A stretch of 64,000 bases of DNA from an uncultured Thioclava sp. (GCF_913064665.1 NZ_CAJYBT010000001.1:62001-126000); one strand, 5' to 3'; counted from the first letter of the stretch, positions 16,916 through 26,477 are shown. Numbers and translations: made by a program. The notes: generated by a model from the letters alone, not told the origin.

Positions 16916-17935
16916 TCAAAGCAGGTTGTTCTGCTTGAGATACGCGGTCAGCACGTCATAGACATGCTGGGCCTTGTCCGATTTCTTCGCGACCTTCTCC
17001 CACTGGGTGATCGCGATGCGGCGGAATTTGGCGCGCTCTTCGTCCGACCAGTTGTGGATATGGATCTTGCCGCCAGCTTCGGCTGCAGCCACCGCCTTTT
17101 TGTCGGCAGCGGCCAGATCGTTCACCTCAGTCGTCGCGAATGTCTTGACCGAATCCTCAAAGGCTTTTTGCAACTCGGGCGACAGGCTGTCCCATTCTTT
17201 CTTGTTCATCGCGACGCCCACCAGCGGCATCGAGTGGAACCCCGGATAGACCGGATTGGGCGCGATGTCGTTCAGGCCCTGCGCCTGATTGGTCGAGAAC
17301 ACGGTATAGTCGGCCGCGTCGATCACGCCCTTGTCGAGCGCGGTATAAACCTCAGATCCGGGCAGGTTCACCGGGGCGGCACCCGCGGCTGCAAACACGT
17401 CTTGCACCAGACCTTCGGGGGCGCGCATCTTGAGGCCCTTGAGATCGGCCACGCCATCCAGCGGCACCTTCGAGACCAGCGATTCAAGCCCCGTCGTGGT
17501 TGAACCGACATAGTGCACCCCATAGGGTTCGAACAGATCATTGGCGAGCTGCTGACCGCCGCCATTGTTCATGAAATCAAGCAATTGATCGGTGCTCGAC
17601 CATGCGCCAACCGGGTTGCCAAGCAACGAAAATGCCGGGTCCTTGCCTGCGAAATACGAGATGTCGGTGACGATACCGTCGATGATGCCCGCGCCCGTCG
17701 CGTCGAGCGTCTCGTTATGCTCGACGACCGAGCCCACCGGCATCATCTCGATCTGGATCTGGTCGTCGGTCAGCTTGGCGAGGTTTTTCGTCCAATTTTG
17801 CTGCAAGATGAAGTTCGGATTGCCCGCGGGGTCCGAGCTTTGGAACTTGTATTTGTGCACCTCGGCTTGCGCGGTGCTCGCCAGTGCCAGCGATGCTACG
17901 GTGGCCAGCGCGATATTGCGGATGGTGTTCGTCAT
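16916..17935 (-). CDS. dctP: TRAP transporter substrate-binding protein (DctP type)
   Basis: The 339-residue periplasmic protein has a clear signal peptide, cleaved after about residue 24 (ASTAQA). The LKGLKMRAP segment carries the arginine that in DctP-type proteins binds the substrate carboxylate. A strong GGGAGG SD precedes the ATG. It lies 24 bases downstream of the gluconokinase gene, which points to gluconate or another aldonate as ligand; C4-dicarboxylates are less likely in this context. Confidence 0.9.
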   Translation of the reverse strand: MTNTIRNIALATVASLALASTAQAEVHKYKFQSSDPAGNPNFILQQNWTKNLAKLTDDQIQIEMMPVGSVVEHNETLDATGAGIIDGIVTDISYFAGKDPAFSLLGNPVGAWSSTDQLLDFMNNGGGQQLANDLFEPYGVHYVGSTTTGLESLVSKVPLDGVADLKGLKMRAPEGLVQDVFAAAGAAPVNLPGSEVYTALDKGVIDAADYTVFSTNQAQGLNDIAPNPVYPGFHSMPLVGVAMNKKEWDSLSPELQKAFEDSVKTFATTEVNDLAAADKKAVAAAEAGGKIHIHNWSDEERAKFRRIAITQWEKVAKKSDKAQHVYDVLTAYLKQNNLL

Positions 17936-17959
17936 GGTGTCCTCCCTTAAACGACGAAG

Positions 17960-18493
17960 TCAACTTTGCGGGGCATTGCCCCATTCGCTTAGTATCTGCG
18001 CACACAGCACCTCTGGCGGGTGGGTAATGTCGCAGATCAACGGGGCTTCCTCGGGCCCCGGTGGCTCCAGATCGGCAAGCTGGCTGTCCAGCAGCGCGAT
18101 CGGCATGTAGTGGTTTTCGCGTGCCGCCATACGCTGAGCGATCAGTGCGCGCGGCCCGGTGAGATGCGCGATATGCATCGTGCCAAGGCCTTTGCGCAGC
18201 CGCTCGCGATAGCTGAGTTTGAGCGCCGAGCAGGCGAAAACGACGAGCGACGCCTCGTGTTGCGCGGCTTTGACCACCTCGGTCACCCGGTCTAGCCACC
18301 CCCATCGCATCGCATCATTCAGCGGCAACCCTGCCGCCATATGAGCCACGTTTTCGGCGGGGTGATAATCATCGGCATCAAGATAAATGCCCCCGGCAAC
18401 CTTGGCGATCCGCATAGCCAGCGTCGTCTTACCGGTGCCGCAAACTCCCATCACAAGAATGGGTGGCCGCGTGAGGCTGGGTGCGTTTGTCAT
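17960..18493 (-). CDS. gntK: Gluconokinase
   Basis: The 177-residue P-loop kinase has the GntK signature: Walker A GVCGTGKTT, then DADDYHP, and the NVAHMAAGLPLND, SALKLSYRERLR and HYMPIALLDSQ blocks in order. It phosphorylates D-gluconate to 6-phosphogluconate, feeding the Entner-Doudoroff and pentose phosphate pathways. It leads the TRAP operon and is divergent from the LacI-type regulator gene; the palindrome at 18538-18555 lies 45 bases upstream of its start, well placed to control it. Confidence 0.93.
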   Translation of the reverse strand: MTNAPSLTRPPILVMGVCGTGKTTLAMRIAKVAGGIYLDADDYHPAENVAHMAAGLPLNDAMRWGWLDRVTEVVKAAQHEASLVVFACSALKLSYRERLRKGLGTMHIAHLTGPRALIAQRMAARENHYMPIALLDSQLADLEPPGPEEAPLICDITHPPEVLCAQILSEWGNAPQS

Positions 18494-18537
18494 CTTGCCA
18501 TCTTCGGTCTTGCCGTGTTTCCTAAGGCCAGAGAGTT

Positions 18538-18555
18538 AATGTAAGCGGTTACATT
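18538..18555. promoter_or_regulatory. LacI-family (GntR-like) operator
   Basis: AATGTAAGCGGTTACATT has perfect 7-base arms around GCGG and closely follows the classic pattern of gluconate-repressor (LacI family) operators, which have a central CG between ATGTAA and TTACAT. It lies in the 108-base divergent region between gntK and the LacI-type gene and could regulate both. Confidence 0.8.
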
Positions 18556-18601
18556 CGTCAATCCAACTTCAAGTTGTCTGGTGCCGCGCATCGAGGGCTG
18601 A

Positions 18602-19630
18602 ATGAAAAAATCAATAGAAAACAAATCAGTAAAGATGCGCGACGTCGCCGATCATGTGGGTGTAAGCGTTGCCACAGTTTCGCGCGCCCTGCGCAACCCC
18701 GAGGTCGTGTCCGAGGCGTTACGCACTAAAATTGCCGCCGCCATCGAATCACTGGGATATCTGCCCGATCCGGCGGCGCGCGCCTTGGCCTCGACCCGGT
18801 CGGACGTGATCGGGGTGATTTTGCCCTCGGTCACCAACAACGTCTTTTCAGCGGTGATGGACGGGATTTATTCGGCGGCGGAAGGTACGCGCTATTCGGT
18901 GCAGCTGGGCTATTCGCGCTACGCGCCGCTTTCAGAAGAGAACCTGATCCGGCTGTTTTTGCGTCAGCGCCCGACCGGCTTGATCGTGACCGGAATCGAT
19001 CAGACCGACGCCGCAAAAGCGCTGTTGCAAGAGGCCGATTGCCCGGTCGTTCAGATCATGGAAACCGGACCCGCGCCGCATGACCGCATGATCGGGTTTT
19101 CGCACTATCAGGCCGCGCGAGCCGCCACCGCGCATCTCATCGCGCAGGGCTATTCTCAGCCCGGCTTCCTCGGCGCGCGCATGGACCCGCGCACGCAACG
19201 CCGCCTGCAAGGTTTTCGCGACGAATTGCGCGCGCACGGGATTGACGAGGGACGGCGCGTTCACAGCACGACCTACCCCTCATCGGTCACATTGGGCGGG
19301 CATCTGCTGGCGCAGCTGATGGATGCGGCTCCCGAAACGGACGCGATTTTCTGCATCAATGATGACCTTGCGCTGGGCGCGATGTTCGAGGCGCAGCGGC
19401 GCAATCTGCGTATCCCGCAAGATCTTGGGATCTGCGGCTTCAATGATATGGAAATGATGGGCGCGGCCGAGCCCTCCCTCACCTCGGTGCGCACGTTTCG
19501 GCGCGAGATGGGCGCGGGCGCGGTCCAGCTTATTCTCGACGCATTATCGGACGGGGCGCGTTCAGATGGCAATATCGTCGATCTTGGATTCGAGATCATG
19601 CCGCGGCATTCAACCCGGCGGAACAGCTAG
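18602..19630 (+). CDS. gntR: LacI-family transcriptional regulator, probable gluconate repressor
   Basis: The 342-residue protein has an N-terminal LacI helix-turn-helix (RDVADHVGVSVATVSRALRN, about residues 12-31), a hinge helix with PAARALAST, and a periplasmic-binding-protein-like effector domain ending in a standard LTSVRTFRREMG segment. Divergent from gntK with a LacI-type palindrome between them, it most likely represses the gluconate module and is released by gluconate or 6-phosphogluconate. This is the LacI-type GntR, not the unrelated GntR superfamily. The N-terminal 10 residues are unusually Lys/Asn-rich. Confidence 0.85.
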   Translation: MKKSIENKSVKMRDVADHVGVSVATVSRALRNPEVVSEALRTKIAAAIESLGYLPDPAARALASTRSDVIGVILPSVTNNVFSAVMDGIYSAAEGTRYSVQLGYSRYAPLSEENLIRLFLRQRPTGLIVTGIDQTDAAKALLQEADCPVVQIMETGPAPHDRMIGFSHYQAARAATAHLIAQGYSQPGFLGARMDPRTQRRLQGFRDELRAHGIDEGRRVHSTTYPSSVTLGGHLLAQLMDAAPETDAIFCINDDLALGAMFEAQRRNLRIPQDLGICGFNDMEMMGAAEPSLTSVRTFRREMGAGAVQLILDALSDGARSDGNIVDLGFEIMPRHSTRRNS

Positions 19631-19721
19631 GACCTATCTGCCCGATCCCTGTCGGCAAACCCTTGCCTGCGCGCCGCACTCGATAGAAGATCAGACACAG
19701 GGAGACGGTTTGGGGGGAAGC

Positions 19722-21044
19722 ATGCTATCGCGTTTCGTCATGGTGGTTGGGCTGGGGCTTTTGGCGGCGCCGGTGTTCGCGTGGGACTTGCCCGCGCCGA
19801 TCACGAATGACGACTACGCCCCGGTCGACCCCGCCGAGGCAGCCCTTGGGCGCGATCTGTTTTACGACCCGATCTTGTCGGGCAATCGCAATATTGCCTG
19901 TGCGTCGTGCCACCATCCGCGCTTTGCCACCTCGGACGGGCTGAGCCTTGGTTTGGGCGAGGGCGCGGTCGGGTTGGGCCCGCAGCGCCATATAACCGAC
20001 ACCAATATTCCCGAGCAGCGCGTGCCGCGCAATTCGCCAGCGCTGTTTAATCTGGGCGCGCATGCCTTCACCCGGCTGTTCGATGACGGCCGGATCGAGG
20101 CCGATCCAACGCGCCCGTCGGGCCTGCGCACGCCGATGGAAGACGAGATGGTGAGCGGCTTTGCCTCGGTCCTGTCGGCGCAGACGATGTTTCCGGTTCT
20201 GTCGCCTGATGAGATGGCAGGGCATTATTCCGAAAACGAGATCTCCAAGGCGGTGCGCTCGGGTCGCATCACCGGGCCGGGTGGGGCGTGGGACAAGATT
20301 GCCGCGCGGGTTGCAGGCGTGCCCGATTATGCCACCCGATTTGGGCTGGTCTATCCCGAGATCGCCGCCGGTCGGGCGCTGGATTTCACCGATATTTCCA
20401 ACGCGATTGCGGCCTTTGTCGCCTATGAATGGCGCTCGGATCAAAGCCCGTTCGATGCCGCCTTGCGCCATGAGACCTCGCTTACAGGGCAGGCCGCCGT
20501 GGGCGCGCAGATGTTTTATGGGGATTTAGGCTGTGCGCGTTGTCACTCCGGCCCCTTCCTGAGCGATCAGGCGTTTCACGCGATGGGAGCGCCGCAGATC
20601 GGGCCGGGCAAGGCCGAACGCTTTGAAAGCCATTCGCGCGATGAGGGACGGATGCGGGTCACCGGACGCCGCGAAGACCGCTTTGCCTTTCGCACGCCAA
20701 GCCTGCGCAACGTTTTGCAGACCGGGCCTTGGGGGCATGCGGGCGCGCATGACGATCTACGCGTCTTTTTGGCCGATCATGCCGCCAGAGGGGCGGCACT
20801 TGCGGGGTATCAGCGGGCAGTGATCTTGCCGGTTCTGCCCAACACCAAACCCGACTGGGCGGTGATGGAGGACCCCACGCAGGTGGCGGACATCGCGGCC
20901 GCTGCGGGCAAAGGCATCACGCTGACGCCGCCGCAGATTGAGGCACTGATGGCGTTTCTCGCGACCCTCAGCGATCCGGTGGCATTGCAGGGGCGCATGG
21001 GCATTCCCGCCACGGTGCCAAGCGGGTTGCCCGTCGATCGCTAA
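19722..21044 (+). CDS. Di-heme cytochrome c peroxidase/MauG-family protein
   Basis: The 440-residue exported protein has a signal peptide of about 20 residues and two heme c attachment sites, CASCH (60-64) and CARCH (271-275), the spacing of bacterial di-heme peroxidases. AFRTPSLRNV is a conserved family block. It could reduce hydrogen peroxide in the periplasm or oxidise a protein partner like MauG; the distal ligand is not assigned. A GGGGGAAG SD supports ATG 19722; the frame is open back into the LacI-type gene. It is convergent with, and overlaps by four bases, the ASPIC/UnbV gene. Confidence 0.88.
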   Translation: MLSRFVMVVGLGLLAAPVFAWDLPAPITNDDYAPVDPAEAALGRDLFYDPILSGNRNIACASCHHPRFATSDGLSLGLGEGAVGLGPQRHITDTNIPEQRVPRNSPALFNLGAHAFTRLFDDGRIEADPTRPSGLRTPMEDEMVSGFASVLSAQTMFPVLSPDEMAGHYSENEISKAVRSGRITGPGGAWDKIAARVAGVPDYATRFGLVYPEIAAGRALDFTDISNAIAAFVAYEWRSDQSPFDAALRHETSLTGQAAVGAQMFYGDLGCARCHSGPFLSDQAFHAMGAPQIGPGKAERFESHSRDEGRMRVTGRREDRFAFRTPSLRNVLQTGPWGHAGAHDDLRVFLADHAARGAALAGYQRAVILPVLPNTKPDWAVMEDPTQVADIAAAAGKGITLTPPQIEALMAFLATLSDPVALQGRMGIPATVPSGLPVDR

Positions 21045-22555
21045 TCGGCGCGGCTGATCTGCGTACAGCGATCCGGGGCAATCGACCGCCAGCTATCGAC
21101 GCGACCATCGGGCCAGATCACGCGCGCCTCGGCTTGGGTCATGGCCCCCAATCCGAAATGCAAGGGCCCCGCCTGGCCACCGGCATGGCCGCCGCCTACG
21201 GTCACTTCTTGCGATTGCACCCGGCCATCGCTGCGGATCTCGACCCAAGCGCCGACCGCGTTACGGTTGGGTCCGGGCTGACTTAGCGCAACGCCCGCCC
21301 AATGGCCCGTGTCTGCGGTCACGTTGCGCCACAGCTCCATCGGTGCGCGGCGGTTCATCACGACCAGATCAAGCCGCCCATCCGCGTTCAGATCAACCAG
21401 TGCCGCGCCACGCGAGCGATCCGTCGTGGCAATGCCCGCGACATCGGCTTTCTCGACGAATGTGCCATCCGCGCGCTGCATCAGCAGGTTGTTGGGGTCG
21501 TGGATCGCGTTCGAGGGCATCTGATCGACATTGCCCTTGGCGATGAACAGATCGGCGCGCCCATCATTATCCACATCGCCGAATTCCGCGTGCCAGCCGG
21601 TCGAGGGACGGCCGTCATCGCCGAGAAACGGACGCTGCGAATAGGTGCCGATGGCGAATGGCGCGTTTTCAAACCCGGTGCCGCGATTAAATTGCAGCAG
21701 TTGATCGCCCATCGAGGTCATCATCACCTCGGGCAGGCCATCGCCGGTGATGTCGCGGCTGGCGATGCCCATCCCCCAAAGCGAAACATGTTTCCAATCG
21801 GGGCGCTCGTGCAGAGGGGACAGCTCGAACATCTGCTCATAGCCGCCGTGCACATAATAGTGACGATCGTTCGACAGGCGCAGTTGCGGATCCCCGTTGC
21901 GCTGCCAATCCGAGATCAGCGCCGACAGCGTGCAATAGCCCGGATCGATCTGCTCGACCCGGCCATACCCCTCACCGTCCGGGCGGATAAGCTGCGATCG
22001 GTCGCAGGCCTCAAACGGACCATCGGGGTTGGCGCGATCCACGTAATTGCCAAAGAACAGGGTGGGGCGGGCTTGGCCTGCCTCCCATGTGGCCGTGAAG
22101 GCGGTGGTCCAGGCGTCATTGCTGGGCAGCCCCCAAGTGGCAGTCGCATCCTCAAACTGGCAATTGCCCAAACCGCGCAGCAACTGGTTCGCCCCGACCC
22201 GCAGAACGGCCAAATCCATGACCCCGTCGCCGTTGATATCCAGCGGATAGGCACCGGTGGTTTCAAGGATTTCGGGCGCGTGGCCGTCAGCGAATTGCAG
22301 CGCCCCGCCGGGCTCAGAGCGGTTGACGAACAGGGCTGCCGGGCCGCTTCCGCCTGCCGCGAAAAGATCGGGCTTGGCATCGCCATTGCAGTCAAACACC
22401 GCGACGCCGCCACCGACGAAATGCTCCCATCCACCGGAATAGACATGCGCGAAGGGCAGCCCACCTGCGTCATTTTCAAACGCGGGATCGGCGCATGCGG
22501 GGGCCGCGATCATCGCAGACAGAGCGATCAGGCAAAGGGCGCGACGCGGTGTCAT
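21041..22555 (-). CDS. Secreted FG-GAP/VCBS-repeat protein with ASPIC/UnbV domain
   Basis: The 504-residue protein has a signal peptide (cleavage near APACA). Asp/Gly-rich calcium-loop repeats such as DCNGDAKPDLF, DINGDGVMDLAV, DVDNDGRADLF and DLNADGRLDLVV mark a beta-propeller of FG-GAP/VCBS type. The last 80 residues (NRNAVGAWVEIRSDG onward, with VIWPDGRVDSW) match the ASPIC/UnbV domain found in CRTAC1-like proteins. Cellular role unknown; probably periplasmic or extracellular adhesion or binding. Its ATG overlaps the stop of the ROK regulator gene in ATGA, so the two are co-transcribed, an unexpected pairing. Confidence 0.85.
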   Translation of the reverse strand: MTPRRALCLIALSAMIAAPACADPAFENDAGGLPFAHVYSGGWEHFVGGGVAVFDCNGDAKPDLFAAGGSGPAALFVNRSEPGGALQFADGHAPEILETTGAYPLDINGDGVMDLAVLRVGANQLLRGLGNCQFEDATATWGLPSNDAWTTAFTATWEAGQARPTLFFGNYVDRANPDGPFEACDRSQLIRPDGEGYGRVEQIDPGYCTLSALISDWQRNGDPQLRLSNDRHYYVHGGYEQMFELSPLHERPDWKHVSLWGMGIASRDITGDGLPEVMMTSMGDQLLQFNRGTGFENAPFAIGTYSQRPFLGDDGRPSTGWHAEFGDVDNDGRADLFIAKGNVDQMPSNAIHDPNNLLMQRADGTFVEKADVAGIATTDRSRGAALVDLNADGRLDLVVMNRRAPMELWRNVTADTGHWAGVALSQPGPNRNAVGAWVEIRSDGRVQSQEVTVGGGHAGGQAGPLHFGLGAMTQAEARVIWPDGRVDSWRSIAPDRCTQISRAD

Positions 22556-23820
22556 TGGGCGGCCATCTCCCGTGCTTGTCCCAGCATCTGCTCAGTCACC
22601 TCATGCAGCGCCAGCGCCGCAGCTCCATGCGCCCAAAGCAGATCGCCCCAGGCGTGAATTTCCACCGGCGGCGGCGTGCGCCCGGTATCAAGCATCATCT
22701 CGGACATCTCCGACAAGGTGTCGCGCGCATAAAGATAATCATAGCGCATCCGCTCTCCCGACAAGATCAGCAATTGCGGATCAAACAGGTTCACGACATT
22801 GGACAGGCCCAGCGCAAGATAGCGCCCGGCACGGCGAAAGATCGCGCGGGCGGCCCCGTTCCCGGCCTTGGCGTGATCGAACAGGCTTTCCAGCATGACC
22901 CCGACCGAGCGCGTCTCAAGCGTCGAGATATTGAGCGCCGTGCGGGCCTCGCGCACCAGCGCATAATCGGCCAAATAAGCCTCAAGGCAGCCGCGCTGAC
23001 CGCAGCGACACAGCGCCCCGTCCAGTTGAACCTTGGTATGGCCAAGCTCCATCCCCATGCCGCGTGCACCGCGATACAGCTGATGATTGATGACATAGCC
23101 CATCCCGACACCATGCTCGATTGTGACCACGGCAAAATCGGACAATGCACGCCCTGCCCCGAACCACAGCTCGGCCAGCGTCACAAGATTGGCGTCATTG
23201 TCGATATGCGTCGGGATGCCAAGCCGGTCCTGCACGGCGCTGCGCAGCGGGAAGTGCCGTGTATCGAGGATCGGCGACCAGTGCACGATACCGCTTGTCC
23301 CGTCGACAAAGCCGGGAACACCCAGACCCAAGGCGCGGAAGTCTGTCACCGCAAGGCCGCTGCGGCTGCACAGCGTCGCGACAAGATCGGCGGCCGCTTC
23401 GACAACCGCTTGCGGGTCCAGCGCACCGGGGGCCTGCTCAATCGCGGCAGAGGCCACGACATTGCCCGCGAAATCCACGATGACCCCGGTATGTTCGCGA
23501 TCCGACAGCTTGATGCCCACGACATGATGCGTGCCTCGGCGCACCCGCAACGACACCGCCGGACGCCCGCGCGCGCTTTCGGTGTCGCGCGGCGCGGTGC
23601 TTTCTTCGAGCAGCCCCCCCTCGATCAATTCCGAAGTGATGGTGGTCACGGAGGCCGGGCTGACCCCAAGATCTTTGGCCAATTGCACCCGCGCAATCTC
23701 GCCCGAAGCGCGCACGCGTTCAAAGATTTGCTGGCGCAAAGGGCGGGTCGGGTTGGCGAGGGGCAGAATCAGCGGGCCGCAGCCAATGGCGGTATTCTCT
23801 GTGCTGCGCTGCGAGATCAT
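22552..23820 (-). CDS. ROK-family repressor, probable xylose-regulon regulator (XylR type)
   Basis: The 422-residue protein has an N-terminal winged helix (RVQLAKDLGVSPASVTTITS, about 42-61) and a ROK domain with a sugar-kinase-like fold; the zinc motif CRCGQRGCLE is intact. The DGT-type phosphate loop reads GIKLSDREHTG, so it is probably a sugar sensor rather than a kinase. Divergent from xylFHGBA across 213 bases, it most likely represses the xylose operon and responds to xylose. AAAGGAAA precedes the ATG. Confidence 0.85.
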   Translation of the reverse strand: MISQRSTENTAIGCGPLILPLANPTRPLRQQIFERVRASGEIARVQLAKDLGVSPASVTTITSELIEGGLLEESTAPRDTESARGRPAVSLRVRRGTHHVVGIKLSDREHTGVIVDFAGNVVASAAIEQAPGALDPQAVVEAAADLVATLCSRSGLAVTDFRALGLGVPGFVDGTSGIVHWSPILDTRHFPLRSAVQDRLGIPTHIDNDANLVTLAELWFGAGRALSDFAVVTIEHGVGMGYVINHQLYRGARGMGMELGHTKVQLDGALCRCGQRGCLEAYLADYALVREARTALNISTLETRSVGVMLESLFDHAKAGNGAARAIFRRAGRYLALGLSNVVNLFDPQLLILSGERMRYDYLYARDTLSEMSEMMLDTGRTPPPVEIHAWGDLLWAHGAAALALHEVTEQMLGQAREMAAQ

Positions 23821-24033
23821 CCGCTATTTCCTTTGGTCAGTTAAGTAAATTAGCACCATTCGCGCCCAGTTCGCCCAAGATTGCGCCGCAACGCAGCGAA
23901 AACAAGCTCTGGAATAACACCTCTCTAGTGTTTCGCTGAATTTTTATTTTGACAACTAAAATTAATCGCGGCACCTTCTTTCACGTTCCGGTGAGTCCAT
24001 CGGGAGGCCTTTGGGCCATCTAGGGAGGAAAAA
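23821..24033. promoter_or_regulatory. Divergent promoter region between ROK regulator and xylF
   Basis: The region is AT-rich compared with its neighbours. TTGACA at 23949-23954 is a plausible -35 box for xylF, but the matching -10 is poor. The AT-rich blocks around 23836-23860 and 23936-23966 are candidate ROK operators; neither is a clean palindrome. AGGGAGGAA is the xylF SD. Confidence 0.45.
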
Positions 24034-25056
24034 ATGCATAAATCCATTCTGGCCGCCGTCGTACTGACGGTCGGTCTTTCGACCTCGGCCTTTGCGGAGA
24101 TGACGGTCGGGGTATCCTGGTCGAATTTCCAAGAAGAACGCTGGAAAACCGACGAGGCCGCTATCAAAGCCGCGCTCGAAGCGGGCGGCAATAAGTATAT
24201 TTCTGCCGATGCGCAGAACTCGGCTGCCAAACAGTTGACCGACGTCGAGGCGCTGATTGCGCAGGGAGCCGACGCTTTGATCATTCTGTCAGTCGATAAA
24301 GACGCGATCAGTCCGGCGATCGACAAGGCCGCGAATGAGGGGATTTCCGTGGTCGGCTATGACCGCCTGATCGAAGACCCGCGCGCCTTTTACCTGACCT
24401 TTGACAACAAGGGCGTGGGCACGATCATCGCGCAAGAAGTCTCGAAGGTGCAGCCCGAGGGCAACTACGCCATCGTCAAGGGCGACAAGGGCGACCCGAA
24501 TGCGGCGTTCCTTTTGTCGGGTATGATGGAGGTGCTTCAGCCCGCCATCGACAGCGGCAAGATCAAGATCGTTGGCGAGAGCTTTACCGATGGTTGGAAG
24601 CCCGACAACGCGCAGAAAAACATGGAGCAGATCCTGACTGCCAACAACAACAATGTTGACGCAGTGCTGGCCGAAAATGACGGCATGGCGGGCGGTGCGA
24701 TTGCTGCGCTTCAGGCGCAGGGTCTCAATGTTCCGATCGGCGGTCAGGACGGCGATCTTGCCGCGCTGAATCGTGTGGCGCGAGGCACCCAGACCGTTTC
24801 GGTGTGGAAGGACTCGCGTCAACTGGGCAAGGCAGCGGCCGATATCGCGGTTGCGCTGGCCGGTGGCACCGCAATGGATGCCGTTGACGGCGTGCAGAAG
24901 TGGTCCGGCGGTGAAAAAGGCGTCGAGATGGACGCGATCTTCCTCTCACCGACCCCGATCACCAAAGACAACCTCAATGTCGTGATCGACGCGGGCCATA
25001 TCTCGAAAGAGCAGGCTTGCGAAGGCGCGATGGCAGGCGTGATGGGCTGCGAATAA
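24034..25056 (+). CDS. xylF: D-xylose ABC transporter substrate-binding protein
   Basis: The 340-residue periplasmic sugar-binding protein (family 2, ribose/xylose type) has a 22-residue signal peptide ending SAFA. The VGVSWSNFQEERWKTDE N-terminus, the VGYDRLIEDPRAFYLTFDN block and the late GQDGDLAALNRVARGTQTVSVW block are typical of XylF. A strong SD (GGGAGGAAA) supports the start. First gene of the xylose operon; a hairpin after its stop may allow it to be made in excess over the membrane subunits. Confidence 0.93.
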   Translation: MHKSILAAVVLTVGLSTSAFAEMTVGVSWSNFQEERWKTDEAAIKAALEAGGNKYISADAQNSAAKQLTDVEALIAQGADALIILSVDKDAISPAIDKAANEGISVVGYDRLIEDPRAFYLTFDNKGVGTIIAQEVSKVQPEGNYAIVKGDKGDPNAAFLLSGMMEVLQPAIDSGKIKIVGESFTDGWKPDNAQKNMEQILTANNNNVDAVLAENDGMAGGAIAALQAQGLNVPIGGQDGDLAALNRVARGTQTVSVWKDSRQLGKAAADIAVALAGGTAMDAVDGVQKWSGGEKGVEMDAIFLSPTPITKDNLNVVIDAGHISKEQACEGAMAGVMGCE

Positions 25057-25067
25057 GCCCCGGTCTT

Positions 25068-25096
25068 GGGTCCGGCGCTGCCAATGCGCCGGACCC
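25068..25096 (+). terminator. Hairpin between xylF and xylH
   Basis: A perfect 11-base-pair GC-rich stem (arms GGGTCCGGCGC and GCGCCGGACCC) with a 7-base loop is followed by GTTTCCC. It is probably a partial terminator or a 3' stabilising hairpin that raises xylF mRNA relative to xylH and xylG. Confidence 0.7.
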
Positions 25097-25151
25097 GTTT
25101 CCCTGACAAGGGGCGCCCTGCGGCGCCTGCATCAATTTTCCGGATCAGATC

Positions 25152-26477
25152 ATGACCCAGACCAATTCCGCCCCGCGGCAAGACGGCGCATCGCCGCGCC
25201 CGGGCGTGTTTGGCCGCTTTCTGCGCGCCACCGAAATCGACACAAGATTGCTTGGCATGATCGGCGCACTCGCGTTGATCTGGATCGGCTTTCATCTTTA
25301 TGGCGCGCTGTTCAAAGGCTTTGGCGCCTTCCTGACCCCGCGCAACCTGTGGAACCTCAGCGTTCAGACCGCCTCGATCGGGATCATGGCGACAGGGATG
25401 GTGCTGGTGATCATCACCCGTCATATCGACCTGTCGGTGGGCTCGATCCTTGGGGTTTGCGCGGTCGTGATGGGGGTGGTGCAGGTTCATGTGCTTCCCG
25501 GTTTGATCGGTTTTGGCAGCCCGCTGATCTGGATCATCGCTGCGATCATCGGCATGGCGACGGGGGCGCTGATTGGCGCGTTCCACGGGGCGATCATCGC
25601 CTTTGGCAAGGTGCCCGCCTTTATCGTGACGCTGGGCGGGCTCTTGGTCTGGCGCGGCGCGGCCTATTTGATCACCCGTGGCGAAACGATCTCTCCGCTC
25701 GATGAGACCTTCAAGCTGCTCGGCGGCGGGCCTTATGGCGCGATTGGCGAGATGGGCAGCTGGATCGTCGGCATCCTGTTTTGCATCGGTATCGTGTGGC
25801 TGTTGTGGCAGGGCCGCCAACGCCGCCGATCCTATGAATTCCCGCTGCGCCCGCTTTGGGCCGAGGGCGTGCTTGGCATGATAGGCTGCGGTGTTGTCAT
25901 CGGCGCGGTCCTTGTGGTGAATGCCTATCCTTGGCCCAAAGGGATCGTGCGCCAATATGCCAAGGCCAATAATCTTGAGATCCCCGATGGCGGTTTGTTC
26001 ATCTCGCATGGCTTTGCGATCCCGGTGCTGATCCTAGTGGGCGTGGGCATCGCGATGACGATCTTGCTGAACCGGACGCGCTTTGGCCGCTATGTTCTGG
26101 CCATTGGCGGCAACCCGGATGCGGCGGAACTGGCGGGCATCAACACCAAGATGATGACGGTCAAGATATTCGCGTTGATGGGGTTCCTGACGGGTCTGTC
26201 GGCGGTCGTCGCCTCGGCCCGGCTTGGCTCTGCGACGAACTCGCTGGGTACGCTGGATGAGTTGTATGTCATCGCCGCTGCCGTGATTGGTGGCACCTCG
26301 CTTGCAGGTGGGGTGGGCACGATTTACGGCGCAATTCTGGGCGCTTTTGTGATGCAATCGCTGCAAACCGGCATGGTCTTGATCGGCTTTGATTCAGCGG
26401 TGCAGCAGATTGTCGTGGGCTCGGTTCTGGTGCTCGCGGTGTTCATCGACACGATCTATCGGCGCAACATCAAATGA
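25152..26477 (+). CDS. xylH: D-xylose ABC transporter permease
   Basis: The 441-residue branched-chain-permease-type protein has about 10-12 membrane segments. [15 protein letters not shown], the [12 protein letters not shown] and [17 protein letters not shown] blocks and the C-terminal [16 protein letters not shown] are characteristic of the ribose/xylose permease family. A hydrophilic insert (about 218-230) and extra helices make it longer than RbsC, as expected for XylH. It overlaps xylG in ATGA. Confidence 0.92.
   Translation: MTQTNSAPRQDGASPRPGVFGRFLRATEIDTRLLGMIGALALIWIGFHLYGALFKGFGAFLTPRNLWNLSVQTASIGIMATGMVLVIITRHIDLSVGSILGVCAVVMGVVQVHVLPGLIGFGSPLIWIIAAIIGMATGALIGAFHGAIIAFGKVPAFIVTLGGLLVWRGAAYLITRGETISPLDETFKLLGGGPYGAIGEMGSWIVGILFCIGIVWLLWQGRQRRRSYEFPLRPLWAEGVLGMIGCGVVIGAVLVVNAYPWPKGIVRQYAKANNLEIPDGGLFISHGFAIPVLILVGVGIAMTILLNRTRFGRYVLAIGGNPDAAELAGINTKMMTVKIFALMGFLTGLSAVVASARLGSATNSLGTLDELYVIAAAVIGGTSLAGGVGTIYGAILGAFVMQSLQTGMVLIGFDSAVQQIVVGSVLVLAVFIDTIYRRNIK

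Noticed and set aside
21302-22657. 451-codon plus-strand frame opposite the ASPIC/UnbV gene
   Set aside because: It has no recognisable motif and crosses into the ROK gene; the minus strand carries calcium-loop repeats and a signal peptide.
23821-24033. Clean -35/-10 promoter for xylF
   Set aside because: TTGACA is present but no good -10 lies at 16-18 bases, so it is described only as part of the regulatory region.
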